Below, one piece after another: positions 61,661 to 64,000 of a stretch of 64,000 nucleotides of DNA. The notes beneath the pieces are model-generated. The model worked only from the letters and a program-made list of their open reading frames with translations, was not told where the DNA came from and ran no database searches. Source of the DNA: Spizellomyces punctatus DAOM BR117 (Eukaryota > Chytridiomycota > Chytridiomycetes > Spizellomycetales > Spizellomycetaceae); the NCBI RefSeq assembly GCF_000182565.1, contig NW_015971542.1, forward strand, positions 951,736 to 1,015,735, written 5' to 3'. Position 1 is the stretch's first letter. Every line of letters starts with the position of its first letter. Position numbers and translations under genes: made by a program.

Positions 61661-62358
61661 ATGGCCTCAAACCATTCCCCTTACTCTCAGCGCCTCTCAG
61701 TTGTTGATGATCCACGGTCGCCAATAACATATCTCATCACGGACTGTCCTAACGAAAAGTCATTGTTGGAGGATTATCTTCCACTGTTGCAAGCGCACGA
61801 CTGCAGCAATGTAGTGCGCTTGTGCGATGGTGGGGCTTACAACGCCGATCCTTTGCGTCAGCACGGCATAACAGTTTGGGACTGGCCTTTTGAAGATGGT
61901 AAACAGGATGCTACTTTTTACATTGGTCAAGGAGCAGGCTGATCGACTTCGCGACAGGGTCGGTCCCACCTGAAGCGATAATATCAGCCTATCGTGACAT
62001 GCTTGACTCGTTAACATCGTCCACAGCAACGTCAGACACGGATGCGAAGCGCCGGGATTCGGGACGATCTGGGAATGCTTCGTCTATTGTCGGCAAATCA
62101 AAGCCAGCGGTTGCAATCCATTGTATCAGTGGAATCGGACGAGCTCCGGTGTTGGTCGCAGCTGCCCTGATAGATTGTGGTGTCGATCCAGTGGAAGCAG
62201 TGGAGCTTGTACGAGCGAAGCGGCGAGGAGCGCTAAATAAGCGACAACTAGCCTGGCTTATGGATAAGAAGGGTGGCTTCAAACGAAAAAAGCGTGGCAA
62301 GGACGGTAAAGGGTCTATAGGTAAAATGTTTGCCGGCTTTTTGGGCAAGAAGGATTGA
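61661..62358 (+). CDS. PRL/PTP4A-type protein tyrosine phosphatase
   Basis: Two exons, 61661-61898 and 61958-62358, give 212 residues. Catalytic features of the PRL family are present: [19 protein letters not shown], the WPFEDG loop carrying the general acid Asp, and the P-loop [19 protein letters not shown] with CX5R (GRAP as in human PRLs). [19 protein letters not shown] follows, with the KRRGA signature. There is a Ser/Asp-rich insertion of about 30 residues between the general-acid loop and the P-loop ([19 protein letters not shown]). The C-terminus is strongly basic ([19 protein letters not shown]) but ends KKD: no CAAX box, unlike animal PRLs. Membrane binding would have to rely on the polybasic tail. 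Confidence 0.88.
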
Positions 62359-62709
62359 CTGCATAGAGTACCGAACGCAAAACCGGAGGCCTCCCATAAA
62401 ATAGAGGGGGCACGTACTGACAGACGTCATGATTAGAGTAGGCAAGGTAGGTCGTCGAAAGGGATGTAATCGGGTGTCACAGAGGTTTTGCTCAATCTCG
62501 TCCGCACTATTTTTATTAGGTGGCCCTAATTGCGATATTAGTCCGAAGAACAACTCGTTGTTTTCACTTTTCATTAGATGTGTACTTGAAATCAAACAAA
62601 TCATTATTATACAAGATGCAAATCATGTAGGCAGGGGAGCGGCTTTCATGCCGATCCAATCTGTCCGTGGTCCTGCCGTCCCATTCCACCCTATCGACAA
62701 AACCCAACC
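62359..62709. other. Convergent 3' intergenic region
   Basis: 350 nt between the stops of the phosphatase and the tail-anchored protein. Open frames in both directions lack motifs. I see nothing else. Confidence 0.5.
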
Positions 62710-63433
62710 CTAGTATGTTACAGCATTGCCTGATCCGTTTGCAATCAATCGCAATCGCGTAGCAATAAAGCTCACAAACGGAAACAGCATCAAGACAGTC
62801 CAAAGCATTTGGAGACATCCACGTTCCTCCCTCCTTGATTTTTGAAGGGCCTTCTCTCTTTCCAAGTCATCTCTCCACACAGCCTCCTCGTTGGGATCTG
62901 CGGTGCCCCACCACCCCTTCTGCAGCCGGCCTTCCAGCTGATACGCGGCTACCCTTCGATCTTCTTCCCAAACAGGAGCGACTTCGATCCCTAGGCGAAG
63001 CTCATTGAGTAGGTCAGCAAATATCTCTATCGATCCATCCGGGACGCTGGTGGACGATAGAAACCCCAGGGTTCGGGGGCGGTAAGGACATAGGTATGGA
63101 GACCGAGCAGTTGAAATGTGTGTGTGACAGGCTTGGAGAAGGAGATCTAGGAGTATCTCAGGGGTAAAGGACCGCGAATAGGAAAAGGAAGCACGGATAA
63201 AGCCGTTGGCGTCGGTGATAATCCCGTTGGACTTGTCCCAAGCAACTAGAGTAAATGTGACAAAATATCAGAAAATAAAATCATAAAATATCGCAATGAG
63301 GCGATAAGCACACATCTTGAGGCTACTACATACCAATGGACCAGTCTCCTGCAGGGTCATATGGTAGGGATCTCGCAACCTCGATTGCTTGGCGAAGCGC
63401 GACATGGTCTTTGGAATAGCGTGGTCCGGGCAT
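62710..63433 (-). CDS. Uncharacterised protein with C-terminal membrane anchor
   Basis: Reconstructed from two exons, 63433-63334 and 63245-62710, joined in phase 1 across an 88-nt intron (GTATGT donor, CTCTAG acceptor). 211 residues: MPGPRYSKDHVALRQAIEVA, WSIVAWDKSNGIITDANGFI, SFTPEILLDLLLQACHTHIS, then a Pro/Arg patch (CPYRPRTLGF), EIFADLLNELRLGIEVAPVW, QKGWWGTADPNEEAVWRDDL, a charged helix, and a hydrophobic segment near the end (MLWTVLMLFPFVSFIATRL) with a short polar tail. This suggests a tail-anchored membrane protein with a cytosolic helical domain. I do not recognise the family. It lies 248 nt from the divergent PEX3 start, and a shared promoter is possible. Confidence 0.65.
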
Positions 63434-63681
63434 TTTAGGAGGAAGTGCGTCAGATTGTGAGTTGCAGCGAGAGGGATGTGGTAAAGCGAGAAAAAACAGG
63501 TTTCCTTACTTGGGGCTCAGAAAACATGGAGGGCTTTTCAACAACAAAGGGACGGACAGGGTGCTCCGTAAGACGACAGGAGGTGGTAAGCAGTAATGTG
63601 ACTGTGCAATGATTAGCAAAATCGTTCGACCATTTCGCCCATGGGACTTTGACGCATGTTGAGCAGAAAGATTTTGTAAAG

Positions 63682-64000
63682 ATGAGCGTTGTTTTTGACG
63701 CCGTTGGGGGATTTCTGAATCGGAACAGACGAAAGTTCTACTGGCTGGGAGGAACGGTGGGAAGTGGATATCTTTTGTTCAAGTATGCACAATGGAAATG
63801 GACCGAGTTTCAGCAACGGAGAGAGATTGAACAGACGGCGAAATCAAAGTATGTCACTGCAACCATTGAAAGCGGCTACAGAAGCAAAAGCTCCTTCGTT
63901 GGCATACCGCAAAATTTTGGGAGCTTCATCTTGCTAATATGGTTTTTGACAGCGTCAAACGCCGCTTTGAACAAAACTTGCAAGATTGCACATTTGCAGT
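63682..64000 (+). CDS. PEX3: Peroxin-3 (PEX3), 3' truncated by the window
   Basis: Peroxisomal membrane receptor for Pex19, needed to insert membrane proteins and form peroxisomes. Exon 1 is 63682-63848 and exon 2 begins at 63953. The start MSVVFDAVGGFLNRNRRKF matches the family pattern of an N-terminal positively charged stretch followed by one TM (FYWLGGTVGSGYLLFKYAQ), then a Lys/Glu helix (WTEFQQRREIEQTAKSN). Exon 2 gives VKRRFEQNLQDCTFAV, the family hallmark RRFEQNxxDCTFTV. The remainder lies beyond the window. Confidence 0.88.
   Translation, partial: MSVVFDAVGGFLNRNRRKFYWLGGTVGSGYLLFKYAQWKWTEFQQRREIEQTAKSKYVTATIESGYRSKSSFVGIPQNFGSFILLIWFLTASNAALNKTCKIAHLQ

Overview
The window is eukaryotic nuclear DNA from an intron-rich, compact fungal genome. 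Typical introns are 50-80 nt, with GT(A/G) donors and (C/T)AG acceptors. Fungal hallmarks are a Cet1-type metal-dependent mRNA capping triphosphatase, a Trl1-type three-domain tRNA ligase, a Bzz1-type F-BAR/C1/SH3 protein, a Gpi16/PIG-T subunit, a Rib2-type deaminase and a septin. Two genes point to a fungus that builds centrioles and a motile flagellum: epsilon-tubulin (6660-8508, minus) and a TTC25/ODAD4-like outer-dynein-arm docking subunit (37994-39004, minus). I infer a zoosporic (chytrid-type) fungus; the species is not identified. Two runs of N mark assembly gaps (21839-22359 and 39592-39691).

Layout. 1-6600: 3' part of Elongator subunit ELP6 (+), a PH-FYVE (phafin-like) protein (-), a spartin/senescence-domain protein (+), a proline-rich ORF of doubtful status, and the capping triphosphatase (+). 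6660-11690: epsilon-tubulin (-) and Bzz1-like (-). 11856-18680: a LisH/WD40 protein (+), WDR70 (-), a ZIP metal transporter (+), and an F-box/LRR protein (-). 18920-28230: PIG-T (+), an SRPK kinase crossing the first gap (-), LSM5 (-), and RuvB-like 2 (+). 28320-34541: Rib2-type deaminase (-), a large membrane-anchored GT92 glycosyltransferase with an extra C-terminal domain (+), OST subunit DAD1 (-), and a FAD oxidoreductase with a Cys-rich insert (+). 34580-35130: short local repeats. 35534-44020: Chk1 (+), ODAD4 (-), an organellar BipA/TypA GTPase crossing the second gap (+), and S-adenosylmethionine synthetase (+). 44471-50032: NIMA-family kinase (+), a small coiled-coil protein (+), and phosphoglycerate kinase (-). 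51188-54109: a secreted repeat protein made of duplicated exon-intron units (+) and an orphan 7-TM protein (+). 54399-64000: tRNA ligase (-), septin (+), METTL21-like methyltransferase (+), TOM7 (-), PRL-type phosphatase (+), a tail-anchored unknown (-), and the start of PEX3 (+).

Most genes are housekeeping and not organised by pathway. Neighbours alternate strands, with very short convergent gaps (often under 150 nt) and short divergent promoters. The accessory-looking part is 50-54 kb. Gene density drops there, and a gene for a predicted secreted protein contains near-identical 206-bp units, each one 56-nt intron plus one 150-nt phase-2/phase-2 exon, so copy number can change without breaking the frame. 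This is the best candidate in the window for something undescribed. Several genes too small or too fragmented to show as long ORFs were rebuilt by splicing: TOM7, LSM5, the coiled-coil protein at 47217, the C-terminal FYVE exons at 818-1092, and the tail-anchored protein at 62710-63433.
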